From positions 1-5,199 of the forward strand of contig JAUXNL010000057.1 of NCBI GenBank assembly GCA_030684415.1: 5,199 nucleotides of DNA, in the 5' to 3' direction. The DNA is from Moraxellaceae bacterium. GTDB lineage: Bacteria > Pseudomonadota > Gammaproteobacteria > Pseudomonadales > Moraxellaceae. Both the position numbers and the translations under genes were made by a program. Shown one piece after another: positions 1 through 4,784 of this stretch (positions within the stretch are counted from its first letter, which is position 1; each line of letters begins with the position of its first letter). A model generated the notes under the pieces. That model did not search any database, was not told where the DNA came from, and saw nothing but the letters and a program-made list of their open reading frames with translations.

Positions 1-579
1 AACTTCTTCACCATCCGCGATGTGCTCAAGCATTACGCGCCAGAAGTGCTGCGCTACTTCATCATTGCCAGCCACTACCGCAGCCCGCTGAATTATTCCA
101 GCGAGGCGCTGGATAATGCCCGTGCCTCGTTGGAGCGCTTCTATGCCGCCTTGACGGGGCTGGACCCTGCAGAGGTGACAGAGCCTGATGATGCCGCTGT
201 CTATGAGGCGCGGTTTGTGGCGGCGATGGATGATGACTTCAATACCCCGGAAGCCTTGGCGGTGCTGTTTGAAGTCACGCGTGAAATAAACCGTCTAGTG
301 AAGTCGGAAAGCCTGGCGCTGGCGTCACGATATGGTGTGTTGCTGCGCCGTTTGGGCGGTGTACTTGGTCTGTTGCAGCAAGATGCCAATACTTTCCGTC
401 AGGCAGGTGTGGGCGATGCCGATTTCGTGGCCCGCGTCGAACGGGTGGTGGCGGCCATTGCCGAGGCTCGCAAGGCCAAGGACTTTGCGACCTCTGACCG
501 ATTGCGTGACGAGTTGAAGGCCAAGGGAGTGGTGGTCGAGTTTTCGCGCGACGGCATCAAGTGGCGCAAAGCGGATTAA
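1..579 (+). CDS. cysS: Cysteinyl-tRNA synthetase, C-terminal part (5' truncated by window edge)
   Basis: Cytoplasmic class I aminoacyl-tRNA synthetase that charges tRNA-Cys with cysteine using ATP. The reading frame is open from base 1 to TAA at 577-579 (192 codons). It opens with NFFTIRDVL, which in CysRS directly follows the KMSKSLG loop, so the HIGH motif, zinc ligands and KMSKS lie upstream of the window. Next come the helical segments carrying LRYF and SHYRSPLNYS (about window residues 17-34), then the DALR-type helical domain with DDDFNTPEAL (about 77-86), and the tail with ARKAKDF, SDRLRDEL and GIKWRK, which resembles the end of E. coli CysRS. The missing part should be about 270 residues by comparison with the usual length of about 460. 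The gene converges on the minus-strand amidotransferase gene. Identification is secure; start and promoter are outside the window. Confidence 0.97.
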   Translation, partial: NFFTIRDVLKHYAPEVLRYFIIASHYRSPLNYSSEALDNARASLERFYAALTGLDPAEVTEPDDAAVYEARFVAAMDDDFNTPEALAVLFEVTREINRLVKSESLALASRYGVLLRRLGGVLGLLQQDANTFRQAGVGDADFVARVERVVAAIAEARKAKDFATSDRLRDELKAKGVVVEFSRDGIKWRKAD

Positions 580-609
580 CAGCTTGCTGCCAAAATTTTC
601 AGCAAGCTG
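580..609. terminator. Perfect 10-bp hairpin just after cysS stop, candidate terminator
   Basis: CAGCTTGCTG (580-589) and CAGCAAGCTG (600-609) are exact reverse complements around a 10-nt loop that itself contains AAAATTTT. The stem begins one base after the cysS TAA, the usual place for an intrinsic terminator. The downstream T-tract is poor (GTTTCCC), so termination may be weak or the hairpin may instead protect the 3' end. The hairpin is seen directly; the terminator role is inferred. Confidence 0.45.
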
Positions 610-636
610 TTTCCCGGCCAAGGATCGCCGGGTCGC

Positions 637-664
637 GAGTCAATCACCCGTGAGTGATTGACTC
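637..664. terminator. Perfect 11-bp inverted repeat between convergent genes
   Basis: GAGTCAATCAC (637-647) is the exact reverse complement of GTGATTGACTC (654-664), with a 6-nt loop CCGTGA. It lies midway between the 3' ends of cysS and the minus-strand amidotransferase gene, so a bidirectional transcription or RNA-decay barrier is plausible. No T-run follows on either strand. A protein-binding palindrome is possible but less likely between two 3' ends. Confidence 0.35.
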
Positions 665-698
665 TGCGTGAAGCGATGCTGGACATGTGCCGGAGTCG

Positions 699-714
699 CG
701 GGCTGAAAAGCCCG
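699..714 (-). terminator. 6-bp GC-rich hairpin downstream of the amidotransferase gene
   Basis: CGGGCT (699-704) and AGCCCG (709-714) pair perfectly around the tetraloop GAAA as read on the plus strand (TTTC on the minus strand). The hairpin is about 20 nt past the minus-strand stop codon at 734-736. There is no T-run after the stem on the minus strand, so an intrinsic terminator is only tentatively proposed. On plus-strand RNA the GNRA-type loop would make it a stable 3'-end structure. Confidence 0.3.
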
Positions 715-733
715 GGGCGTTTCCAGCAAGCGG

Positions 734-1570
734 TTAGAGGTCGGCGGCAGTGATGGCCCGTGCCCGCACGCCGGCCTGCTGTTCGGCGCTCAGGGTCAGT
801 CGGCGCAATACCGGCTCGCCATTCCGGAAGCAGACCAGCTCGCCGCAAGCCAGTGCGGTCCAGTCTTCGTCGCAGGTGAGGGGCTCGGTGGCAATGACCG
901 CGACACGATCACCGGGTTTGGTGTGCCGCGAAAAATCAATGTCCATCTCGGTATCAACCAGACGTGCTTTGCCGAAGGGCCATTCGCGCACAACGTACTG
1001 CAGGCGGGTGGTGGCGTAGACAAAAAGTGCCTGGCCGTTGGACAGCAGGAAATTGAACGTGCCATGGGCGCACACGGGGGGCGCCAACTCGGCCAGTGCG
1101 TCGAATACGTCCTCGATTGACGGCGTGTGTGTGCCGAAGCGATTACGTAATCCTTCCAGCAAGGCACAGAACGCCAGCTCACTGTCAGTGGAGCCGACCG
1201 GCTGGTACATCCCGGTGAGGGCAGGGGCGTAGTTTTCCAGATGCCCGTTATGGGCGAATAGCCAGTGCCGGCCCCACAGCTCGCGCAAGAACGGATGGCA
1301 GTTCTCCAGTCGTGTGTCGCCAAAAGTGGCCTTACGAATGTGGGCAATGACGTTGCGCGAATGGATGGGGTAGTGCTTGAGCATCTGCGCCAAGGGTGAA
1401 TGCGCAGCAGGCTGGTGGTCGATGAACAGCCGGCAGGCACGGTCCTCGAAAAAGCCGATGCCCCAGCCGTCGCCGTGATGGTCGGTGCCACCACCGCGCT
1501 CGGCGAAGCCACTAAAAGAAAACGTGATGTCGGTGGGCGTGGCGCAGTTCATGCCGAGTAGCTGGCACAT
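734..1570 (-). CDS. yafJ: YafJ-like class II glutamine amidotransferase (GATase_4 family)
   Basis: Predicted cytoplasmic Ntn-type glutamine amidotransferase of 278 residues, somewhat longer than E. coli YafJ (about 255). The chosen ATG (1568-1570) makes the protein start MCQLLGMN, placing Cys at position 2, where N-terminal Met removal exposes the class II nucleophile. The frame stays open to an ATG at 1630, but that start would bury the cysteine behind 20 residues. Visible motifs are HGDGWGIGF (32-40), IAHIRKATFG with Arg79 (75-84), NCHPF (90-94), FAHNGHL with Asn108-Gly109 (105-111) and STDSE (127-131), the expected glutamine-binding and oxyanion elements. No fused synthase or acceptor domain is present, so the protein may hydrolyse glutamine or a gamma-glutamyl compound, like the EgtC/DUG3 relatives, or act with an unknown partner. 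The substrate is unknown. It lies downstream of folD on the same strand but beyond folD's terminator. Family assignment is firm; the symbol means YafJ-like. Confidence 0.9.
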   Translation of the reverse strand: MCQLLGMNCATPTDITFSFSGFAERGGGTDHHGDGWGIGFFEDRACRLFIDHQPAAHSPLAQMLKHYPIHSRNVIAHIRKATFGDTRLENCHPFLRELWGRHWLFAHNGHLENYAPALTGMYQPVGSTDSELAFCALLEGLRNRFGTHTPSIEDVFDALAELAPPVCAHGTFNFLLSNGQALFVYATTRLQYVVREWPFGKARLVDTEMDIDFSRHTKPGDRVAVIATEPLTCDEDWTALACGELVCFRNGEPVLRRLTLSAEQQAGVRARAITAADL

Positions 1571-1578
1571 GGTGGGAG

Positions 1579-1582
1579 CTCC
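1579..1582 (-). promoter_or_regulatory. Ribosome binding site deciding the amidotransferase start
   Basis: On the minus strand GGAG (1582 down to 1579) lies 8 nt before the ATG at 1570. This supports the Cys2-exposing start over the upstream in-frame ATG at 1630, which sits next to the folD terminator T-run. Confidence 0.6.
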
Positions 1583-1635
1583 GCGGGCGTTGACCGAGCA
1601 TAAGGCTTTTGTTGCGGTGCCGGCACTCATGTATG

Positions 1636-1664
1636 AAAAAGCCGGAGAGAAGACGCCGGCTTTT
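1636..1664 (-). terminator. Rho-independent terminator of folD
   Basis: Read on the minus strand, AAAAGCCGG (1664-1656) pairs perfectly with CCGGCTTTT (1645-1637) around a 10-nt loop, and the T-run has five bases (1640-1636). It starts 8 nt after the folD stop codon (1673-1675). The A-tract before the stem and T-tract after it give the classic, partly bidirectional form. It should separate folD transcription from the amidotransferase gene downstream. Confidence 0.85.
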
Positions 1665-1672
1665 GAGAGGGC

Positions 1673-2515
1673 TCAGCCGATGAGCTTCTCGCCCGCGGCA
1701 ACGGTCTGCGTGATCAGCGTGGCGATGGTCATCGGGCCCACGCCACCCGGCACCGGTGTCCATGCGGAGGCGCGGTCTTTGATGGCCGCTAATTCGATGT
1801 CGCCCACGCCGCCCGGGTGATAGCCGGCATCCACCACCACGGCACCGTCTTTTATCCATTCACCTTTGATGAACTCGGGCTTGCCGACGGCGCCGATGAC
1901 GATGTCGGCCTGCCGCACAAACTCAGGTAGGCCGTGTGTTCGGGAATGGCAGATGGTGACGGTGCAGTCTGCGCCCAGCAGCATCAGCGCCATCGGTTTG
2001 CCGAGGATGGGGCTGCGGCCCACCACCACCGCATGTTTGCCGGCGAGAGGGATGTTGTAGGCGCGGAGCAGGGTCATGATGCCGGCCGGTGTGGCCGAGC
2101 CGTAGGCGGCTTCAGCCATGCTCATGCGTCCGAAGCCGAGGCAGGTCACGCCGTCCACGTCTTTTTCCAGAGCAATCGCGTCGAAGCAGGCGCGCTCGTC
2201 AATCTGCGCCGGCACCGGGTGCTGTAGAAGAATGCCGTGCACATCCGGGTTGGCATTGAGCCGGGTAATTTCTGCCAGCAGCTCAGCTGTAGTGGTGGTG
2301 TCCGGCAGTTCGATCTTGAGCGAGCTCATGCCCACGCGCTGGCAGGCATTGCCCTTCATCTTCACGTAGGTGGCAGAGGCGGGATCGGCGCCGACCAGTA
2401 GCGTGGCCAGAATGGGGGTCCGACCACTGCGTGCCTTGAGGGCGGTCACGCGAGTGGCAAGCTCGGCTTCGATGCGGGTGGCAAGCTGTTTGCCGTCGAG
2501 CACAGTGGCAGGCAT
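1673..2515 (-). CDS. folD: Bifunctional methylene-THF dehydrogenase / methenyl-THF cyclohydrolase
   Basis: Cytoplasmic enzyme of one-carbon metabolism that interconverts 5,10-methylene-THF, 5,10-methenyl-THF and 10-formyl-THF with NADP, supplying purine synthesis and formyl-Met-tRNA. Length is 280 residues, against 288 in E. coli. The start MPATVLDGK was chosen because conserved FolD sequence begins there. The frame extends upstream to an ATG at 2557, but those 14 residues resemble nothing in the family and would overlap the likely promoter. Catalytic residues fall at standard positions: Tyr50 and Lys54 in TYVKMK, Gln98 in GILLQHP, and Asp121 in EKDVDG. The dinucleotide-binding segment GRSPILGKP is at 166-174 and the C-terminal signature PVPGGVGPMT at 254-263. 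The variants SATPAG (140-145), in place of the common CTP-type motif, and Ile-Leu in GRSPILGKP are mild substitutions. The SD is weak (GAG about 7 nt before ATG). The gene is divergent from the tRNA cluster and ends in its own terminator. Confidence 0.97.
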   Translation of the reverse strand: MPATVLDGKQLATRIEAELATRVTALKARSGRTPILATLLVGADPASATYVKMKGNACQRVGMSSLKIELPDTTTTAELLAEITRLNANPDVHGILLQHPVPAQIDERACFDAIALEKDVDGVTCLGFGRMSMAEAAYGSATPAGIMTLLRAYNIPLAGKHAVVVGRSPILGKPMALMLLGADCTVTICHSRTHGLPEFVRQADIVIGAVGKPEFIKGEWIKDGAVVVDAGYHPGGVGDIELAAIKDRASAWTPVPGGVGPMTIATLITQTVAAGEKLIG

Positions 2516-2547
2516 GAGGATTCTCGGCAGGAATTCGGGCGGCGCGC

Positions 2548-2576
2548 ATTCTCGCATGCGCAGAGTGACCGGCCAA
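2548..2576 (-). promoter_or_regulatory. Candidate sigma70 promoter of folD
   Basis: On the minus strand TTGGCC (2576-2571; 4 of 6 matches to TTGACA) and GAGAAT (2553-2548; 4 of 6 matches to TATAAT) are separated by exactly 17 bp. Transcription would start near 2541, giving a leader of about 26 nt before the ATG at 2515. The position also argues against the upstream ATG at 2557. Both boxes are moderate, so this is a prediction. Confidence 0.45.
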
Positions 2577-2620
2577 ATCCCTGTCGCCGGGGGCGGGCGC
2601 CAAGCCTCTGAAAAGCCGCG

Positions 2621-2669
2621 AAAAAAGCGTTTTTTCCGCGTTGACGGGTATGGGGGCCATCAGTATGAT
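2621..2669 (+). promoter_or_regulatory. Strong promoter of the tRNA operon with UP-element-like A6/T6 tract
   Basis: TTGACG (2641-2646) and TATGAT (2664-2669) each match consensus in 5 of 6 positions and are 17 bp apart. Immediately upstream, AAAAAAGCGTTTTTT (2621-2635) lies at about -55 to -41, where the RNA polymerase alpha subunit contacts UP elements. The -10 box is followed by GCGCCC (2670-2675), a GC-rich discriminator of the kind found in stringently controlled stable-RNA promoters. Transcription should start around 2676-2678 and read through all four tRNA genes. The boxes are seen directly; UP function and stringent control are inferred. Confidence 0.85.
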
Positions 2670-2674
2670 GCGCC

Positions 2675-2714
2675 CTCGCATTAAGGCGAGCCGGAAACGG
2701 CAGTGCTGAGAGCA
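2675..2714 (+). other. 5' leader of tRNA operon with small hairpins
   Basis: CTCGC (2675-2679) pairs with GCGAG (2686-2690), CCG/CGG (2691-2700) encloses a GAAA tetraloop, and GTGCT (2703-2707) pairs with AGCAC (2711-2715), ending on the first base of tRNA-Pro. This is a structured leader that RNase P and other processing enzymes would remove. No coding potential is seen. Confidence 0.4.
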
Positions 2715-2791
2715 CGGGGCGTAGCGCAGCCCGGTAGCGCGTCTGCTTTGGGAGCAGAATGTCGTAGGTTCAAATCCTACCGTCCCGACCA
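2715..2791 (+). tRNA. tRNA-Pro(TGG), CCA end encoded
   Basis: A complete 77-nt cloverleaf. The acceptor stem CGGGGCG pairs with CGTCCCG (one G-U), followed by discriminator A and encoded CCA (2789-2791). The anticodon stem TCTGC/GCAGA flanks loop TTTGGGA, giving anticodon TGG at 2749-2751 with G37 as expected for proline tRNAs. The T arm is GTAGG-TTCAAAT-CCTAC. It reads CCA and, with U34 modification, other proline codons. First gene of a four-tRNA operon. Confidence 0.97.
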
Positions 2792-2830
2792 GTTCTCAGC
2801 TCTTGTGTTTGTTGCCCAAAGGTCCTGCCT

Positions 2831-2907
2831 GCGCTCGTAGCTCAGTTGGATAGAGCATCGGCCTTCTAAGCCGAGGGTCGCAGGTTCGAATCCTGCCGGG
2901 CGCGCCA
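2831..2907 (+). tRNA. tRNA-Arg(TCT), CCA end encoded
   Basis: A complete 77-nt cloverleaf. The acceptor stem GCGCTCG pairs with CGGGCGC (one U-G), followed by discriminator G and CCA (2905-2907). The anticodon stem TCGGC/GCCGA encloses CTTCTAA, so the anticodon is TCT at 2865-2867. It decodes AGA and probably AGG arginine codons, rare in GC-rich genomes. The T arm is GCAGG-TTCGAAT-CCTGC. The gene lies 39 nt after tRNA-Pro. Confidence 0.97.
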
Positions 2908-2942
2908 CTAATGCGAATGCTGTGTTGATGCTGTGCGTTGAT

Positions 2943-3019
2943 GGTGGTCGTAGCTCAGTTGGTAGAGTCCCAGATTGTGATTCTGGTCGTCGTGGGTTCG
3001 AGTCCCATCGACCACCCCA
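2943..3019 (+). tRNA. tRNA-His(GTG), with encoded G-1 and CCA
   Basis: The acceptor stem GTGGTCG (2944-2950) pairs perfectly with CGACCAC (3009-3015). The extra G at 2943 faces C73 (3016), the G-1:C73 identity element for HisRS. CCA is encoded (3017-3019). The anticodon stem CCAGA/TCTGG encloses TTGTGAT, so the anticodon is GTG at 2977-2979. One mild oddity is T at position 25 (base 2968), giving a G10-U25 wobble in the D stem where C is usual. The gene lies 35 nt after tRNA-Arg. Confidence 0.97.
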
Positions 3020-3112
3020 TTCCCCAGTGCTTTTTGTAATGCCGGCGTTGATTTTTGAATGCCACTGCCGTAAGGTTCGCGCCGCTCCAAAACAGGGGTT
3101 GTGCAACAAAGC

Positions 3113-3188
3113 GGGTCGTTAGCTCAGTTGGTAGAGCAGGAGACTCTTAATCTCTTGGTCGAAGGTTCAAGTCCTTCACGACCCACCA
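3113..3188 (+). tRNA. tRNA-Lys(CTT), CCA end encoded
   Basis: A complete 76-nt cloverleaf. The acceptor stem GGGTCGT pairs perfectly with ACGACCC, followed by discriminator A and CCA (3186-3188). The anticodon stem GGAGA/TCTCT (one G-U at the top) encloses CTCTTAA, giving anticodon CTT at 3146-3148, specific for AAG. The body is very like E. coli tRNA-Lys, whose anticodon is TTT. The short variable loop excludes Leu or Ser. It lies 93 nt after tRNA-His, a longer spacer in which I see no gene and no convincing promoter. Confidence 0.96.
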
Positions 3189-3195
3189 TATATAA

Positions 3196-3232
3196 GGGTG
3201 TTCGCACCCGCCGGACAGGGTGTTAGTACCCT
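3196..3232 (+). other. Two hairpins in the 3' trailer of the tRNA transcript
   Basis: GGGTG-TTCG-CACCC (3196-3209) is a perfect 5-bp stem with a TTCG tetraloop, a very stable RNA fold. AGGGT (3217-3221) pairs with ACCCT (3228-3232) to form a second hairpin. Both stand between tRNA-Lys and the terminator and could direct or limit 3' trailer processing. The pairing is visible; the role is inferred. Confidence 0.4.
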
Positions 3233-3236
3233 CCCG

Positions 3237-3263
3237 AAAAGGCGCCCCAGGGGCGCCTTTTTT
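3237..3263 (+). terminator. Strong rho-independent terminator of the tRNA operon
   Basis: AAAA (3237-3240) precedes GGCGCCC (3241-3247), a 3-nt loop CAG, the perfect complement GGGCGCC (3251-3257), and six T residues (3258-3263). The GC-only 7-bp stem with a T6 tail is a textbook intrinsic terminator. It isolates the tRNA operon from tig. Confidence 0.93.
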
Positions 3264-3284
3264 GTTATGGGCCGGCCTTTAGAC

Positions 3285-3319
3285 AAAGAGCCAGATGCGT
3301 AGGGAAAGAGCCGGATGCG
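3285..3319 (+). repeat. 15-bp direct repeat with 20-bp period upstream of tig promoter
   Basis: AAAGAGCCAGATGCG (3285-3299) recurs as AAAGAGCCGGATGCG (3305-3319), with 14 of 15 identical bases and starts exactly 20 bp apart, about two helical turns. The second copy ends a few bases before the -35 region of tig. The arrangement fits tandem binding sites for a regulator on one DNA face, or a simple local duplication. The binding protein is unknown. Confidence 0.5.
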
Positions 3320-3322
3320 GGC

Positions 3323-3350
3323 TTTCCTTCTCCTCTTCATTCCTTATAAT
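3323..3350 (+). promoter_or_regulatory. Promoter of tig
   Basis: A perfect TATAAT lies at 3345-3350. The best -35 match is TTTCCT (3323-3328) with a 16-bp spacer, only 3 of 6, so the promoter may need an activator or rely on its -10 box. Transcription would start near 3357, giving a leader of about 60 nt. It lies downstream of the tRNA terminator, so tig has its own promoter. Confidence 0.7.
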
Positions 3351-3376
3351 GCCCGTCTTTTCGCGACGACCCCGGC

Positions 3377-3393
3377 CGAGGCGCAAGCCCTCG
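3377..3393 (+). other. Hairpin with GCAA tetraloop in the tig leader
   Basis: CGA-GGC pairs with GCC-(C)-TCG around a GCAA tetraloop (3383-3386), with one bulged C at 3390. It ends about 16 nt before the SD AGAGGA (3409-3414), so it does not cover it. It may stabilise the mRNA 5' end. The role is inferred only. Confidence 0.3.
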
Positions 3394-3418
3394 ACTGCAC
3401 CTGAAAACAGAGGACGCC

Positions 3419-4729
3419 ATGCAAGTTTCCGTTGAAATTACCTCCAGTCTCGAGCGCCGCATGACCATTACCGTGCCGGCCACCCGTGTCGACAGCGAGG
3501 TCAACGAGCGCATTACCAAAACCGCCCGTACCGTGCGCATGGACGGTTTCCGTCCCGGCAAGGTGCCATTGGCCGTGGTCAAGAAGCGTTTTGGCGCCAG
3601 CATTCGCCAGGAAGCCATGGGCGACCTGATTCGTGATTGCTTCTATGAAGCGGTTACTCAGGAAAAACTGAGCCCTGCCGGCATGCCCACCATCGAGTCC
3701 ATCAAGGATGAAGGCGATGACAGCGTGGCGTTTGTGGCCAGCTTCGAGGTCTACCCGGAAGTGAAGCTGGGCAGCCTTGCCGGCATCACGGTCGAGCGCC
3801 CGGTGGCCACCGTCAGCGATGCTGATGTGGACAAAATGGTCGACACCCTGCGTCGTCAGCGCGCCACCTGGACCGATACCGCGGAAGCGGCCAAAGATGC
3901 AGATCGTCTGGATATCGACTTTGACGGTTCGGTTGATGGTGAAGCCTTTGAAGGCGGCGCCGCCAAGGGCTTCAGCCTGGTGCTGGGCTCCAAGCGCATG
4001 ATTCCCGGTTTTGAAGATCAGTTGGTGGGCGCAAAGGCTGGCGATGAGCGCAGTCTGAACGTCACGTTCCCGGACGATTACCAGGCCGAAGCGCTCAAGG
4101 GCAAAGCCGCCGTGTTCAAGGTCAAGGTCAACACGGTGCAGACGCCGGTGCTGCCGGAAATCAACGAGGAATTCCTCAAGGCTTTCGGCATTACCGACGG
4201 CGGCGTGGACAAGTTCCGCGCCGATGTGCGCAAGAACATGGAGCGTGAGCTCAAGCAGGCCATCAAGACCAACACCAAGAACCAAGCGCTTGACGGGCTG
4301 GTGAAGGCGCACTCGATCGACGTGCCTAAGGCCATGATCAGCAACGAAATCCAGCGTCTGCGCGAAAACATGTTCAAGCAGTTTGGCGGCAACGCCAAGA
4401 ACATCAATCCGGAGATGCTGCCGGACGAACTGTTCGCCGAACAGGCCAAGCGCTCCGCCAGCCTGGGCCTGCTGGTGGCCGAAATCATCCGCAGTGCCGA
4501 CCTCAAGGTGGACGCCACCCGGGTCAAGGCGCTGATTGATGAAATCGCCGAAAGTTATGAAACCCCGTCTGAAGTGGTGGATTGGTACTACGGCAACAAG
4601 GAACAGCTGCAGCAGGTCGAAGCCGTGGTGCTGGAAGACCAGGTGGTGGACCACATCCTGGCAGCCGCACAGGTCAGCGACAAAGCCGTTGCCTACGAAG
4701 AAGTGCTGCGCCCTCAGCAGCAGGGCTGA
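3419..4729 (+). CDS. tig: Trigger factor, ribosome-associated chaperone and prolyl isomerase
   Basis: Binds the ribosome next to protein L23 at the exit tunnel and shields nascent chains, with peptidyl-prolyl cis-trans isomerase activity. It has 436 residues, against 432 in E. coli. The N-terminal ribosome-binding domain (about 1-115) carries the signature GFRPGK at 43-48. The FKBP-type PPIase domain spans about 160-245, with DIDFDGSVDG, FSLVLGSKRMIPGFE and the closing VFKVKV strand. The C-terminal helical domain forming the chaperone arms runs from about 246 to the end and finishes in QQQG. The start ATG has AGAGGA (3409-3414) 4 nt upstream, and MQVSVEI is the family's usual beginning. Lysine codons are strongly AAG (25 of 31 by my count). 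It is followed by clpP after 188 bp, the common gammaproteobacterial order. No irregularities are seen. Confidence 0.98.
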   Translation: MQVSVEITSSLERRMTITVPATRVDSEVNERITKTARTVRMDGFRPGKVPLAVVKKRFGASIRQEAMGDLIRDCFYEAVTQEKLSPAGMPTIESIKDEGDDSVAFVASFEVYPEVKLGSLAGITVERPVATVSDADVDKMVDTLRRQRATWTDTAEAAKDADRLDIDFDGSVDGEAFEGGAAKGFSLVLGSKRMIPGFEDQLVGAKAGDERSLNVTFPDDYQAEALKGKAAVFKVKVNTVQTPVLPEINEEFLKAFGITDGGVDKFRADVRKNMERELKQAIKTNTKNQALDGLVKAHSIDVPKAMISNEIQRLRENMFKQFGGNAKNINPEMLPDELFAEQAKRSASLGLLVAEIIRSADLKVDATRVKALIDEIAESYETPSEVVDWYYGNKEQLQQVEAVVLEDQVVDHILAAAQVSDKAVAYEEVLRPQQQG

Positions 4730-4742
4730 TTCCAGGCCTCCG

Positions 4743-4784
4743 CCCGGCATTTCCTGCCTGACTCTCGTCACAGGAGATGCCGGG
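4743..4784 (+). other. Long stable hairpin after tig
   Basis: CCCGGCATTTCCTG (4743-4756) pairs with CAGGAGATGCCGGG (4771-4784) over 14 bp with a single U-G wobble. Past a 2-nt bulge (CC, 4757-4758), TGAC (4759-4762) pairs with GTCA (4767-4770) around a TCTC loop. The stem begins 13 nt after the tig stop codon. No T-run follows, so it does not look like a standard intrinsic terminator. A 3'-end stability structure, RNase barrier or partial terminator between tig and clpP is plausible. Confidence 0.6.

Noticed and set aside
1571..1630. Upstream ATG at 1630 as the start of the amidotransferase
   Set aside because: It would add 20 residues before the catalytic cysteine, which must be N-terminal in class II amidotransferases. 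The ATG at 1570 has a good SD.
2516..2557. Upstream ATG at 2557 as the start of folD
   Set aside because: The 14 extra residues are not family-like and they overlap the predicted -10 region at 2548-2553. Active-site numbering from 2515 also matches the standard positions Tyr50, Lys54, Gln98 and Asp121.
2777..3109. A 110-codon minus-strand frame over the tRNA cluster containing WDSNPRR- and GFEPATLG-like segments
   Set aside because: It is the antisense translation of tRNA T-arms and anticodon arms, a known source of spurious hypothetical proteins. The tRNAs explain the sequence fully.
3020..3112. Possible internal promoter (TTGATT at 3048-3053, TAAGGT at 3071-3076) or small gene in the 93-nt spacer before tRNA-Lys
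   Set aside because: The -10 matches only 3 of 6 positions and no coding signal or stable hairpin is visible. The whole cluster is explained by the strong promoter at 2641.
3344..4771. A 475-codon open frame on the minus strand opposite tig
   Set aside because: It lies exactly antisense to the confidently identified trigger factor and shows no recognisable motif. Its composition (many His, Leu, Gly, Asp) is what the reverse of a GC-biased coding frame yields. tig has the SD, promoter and family match.
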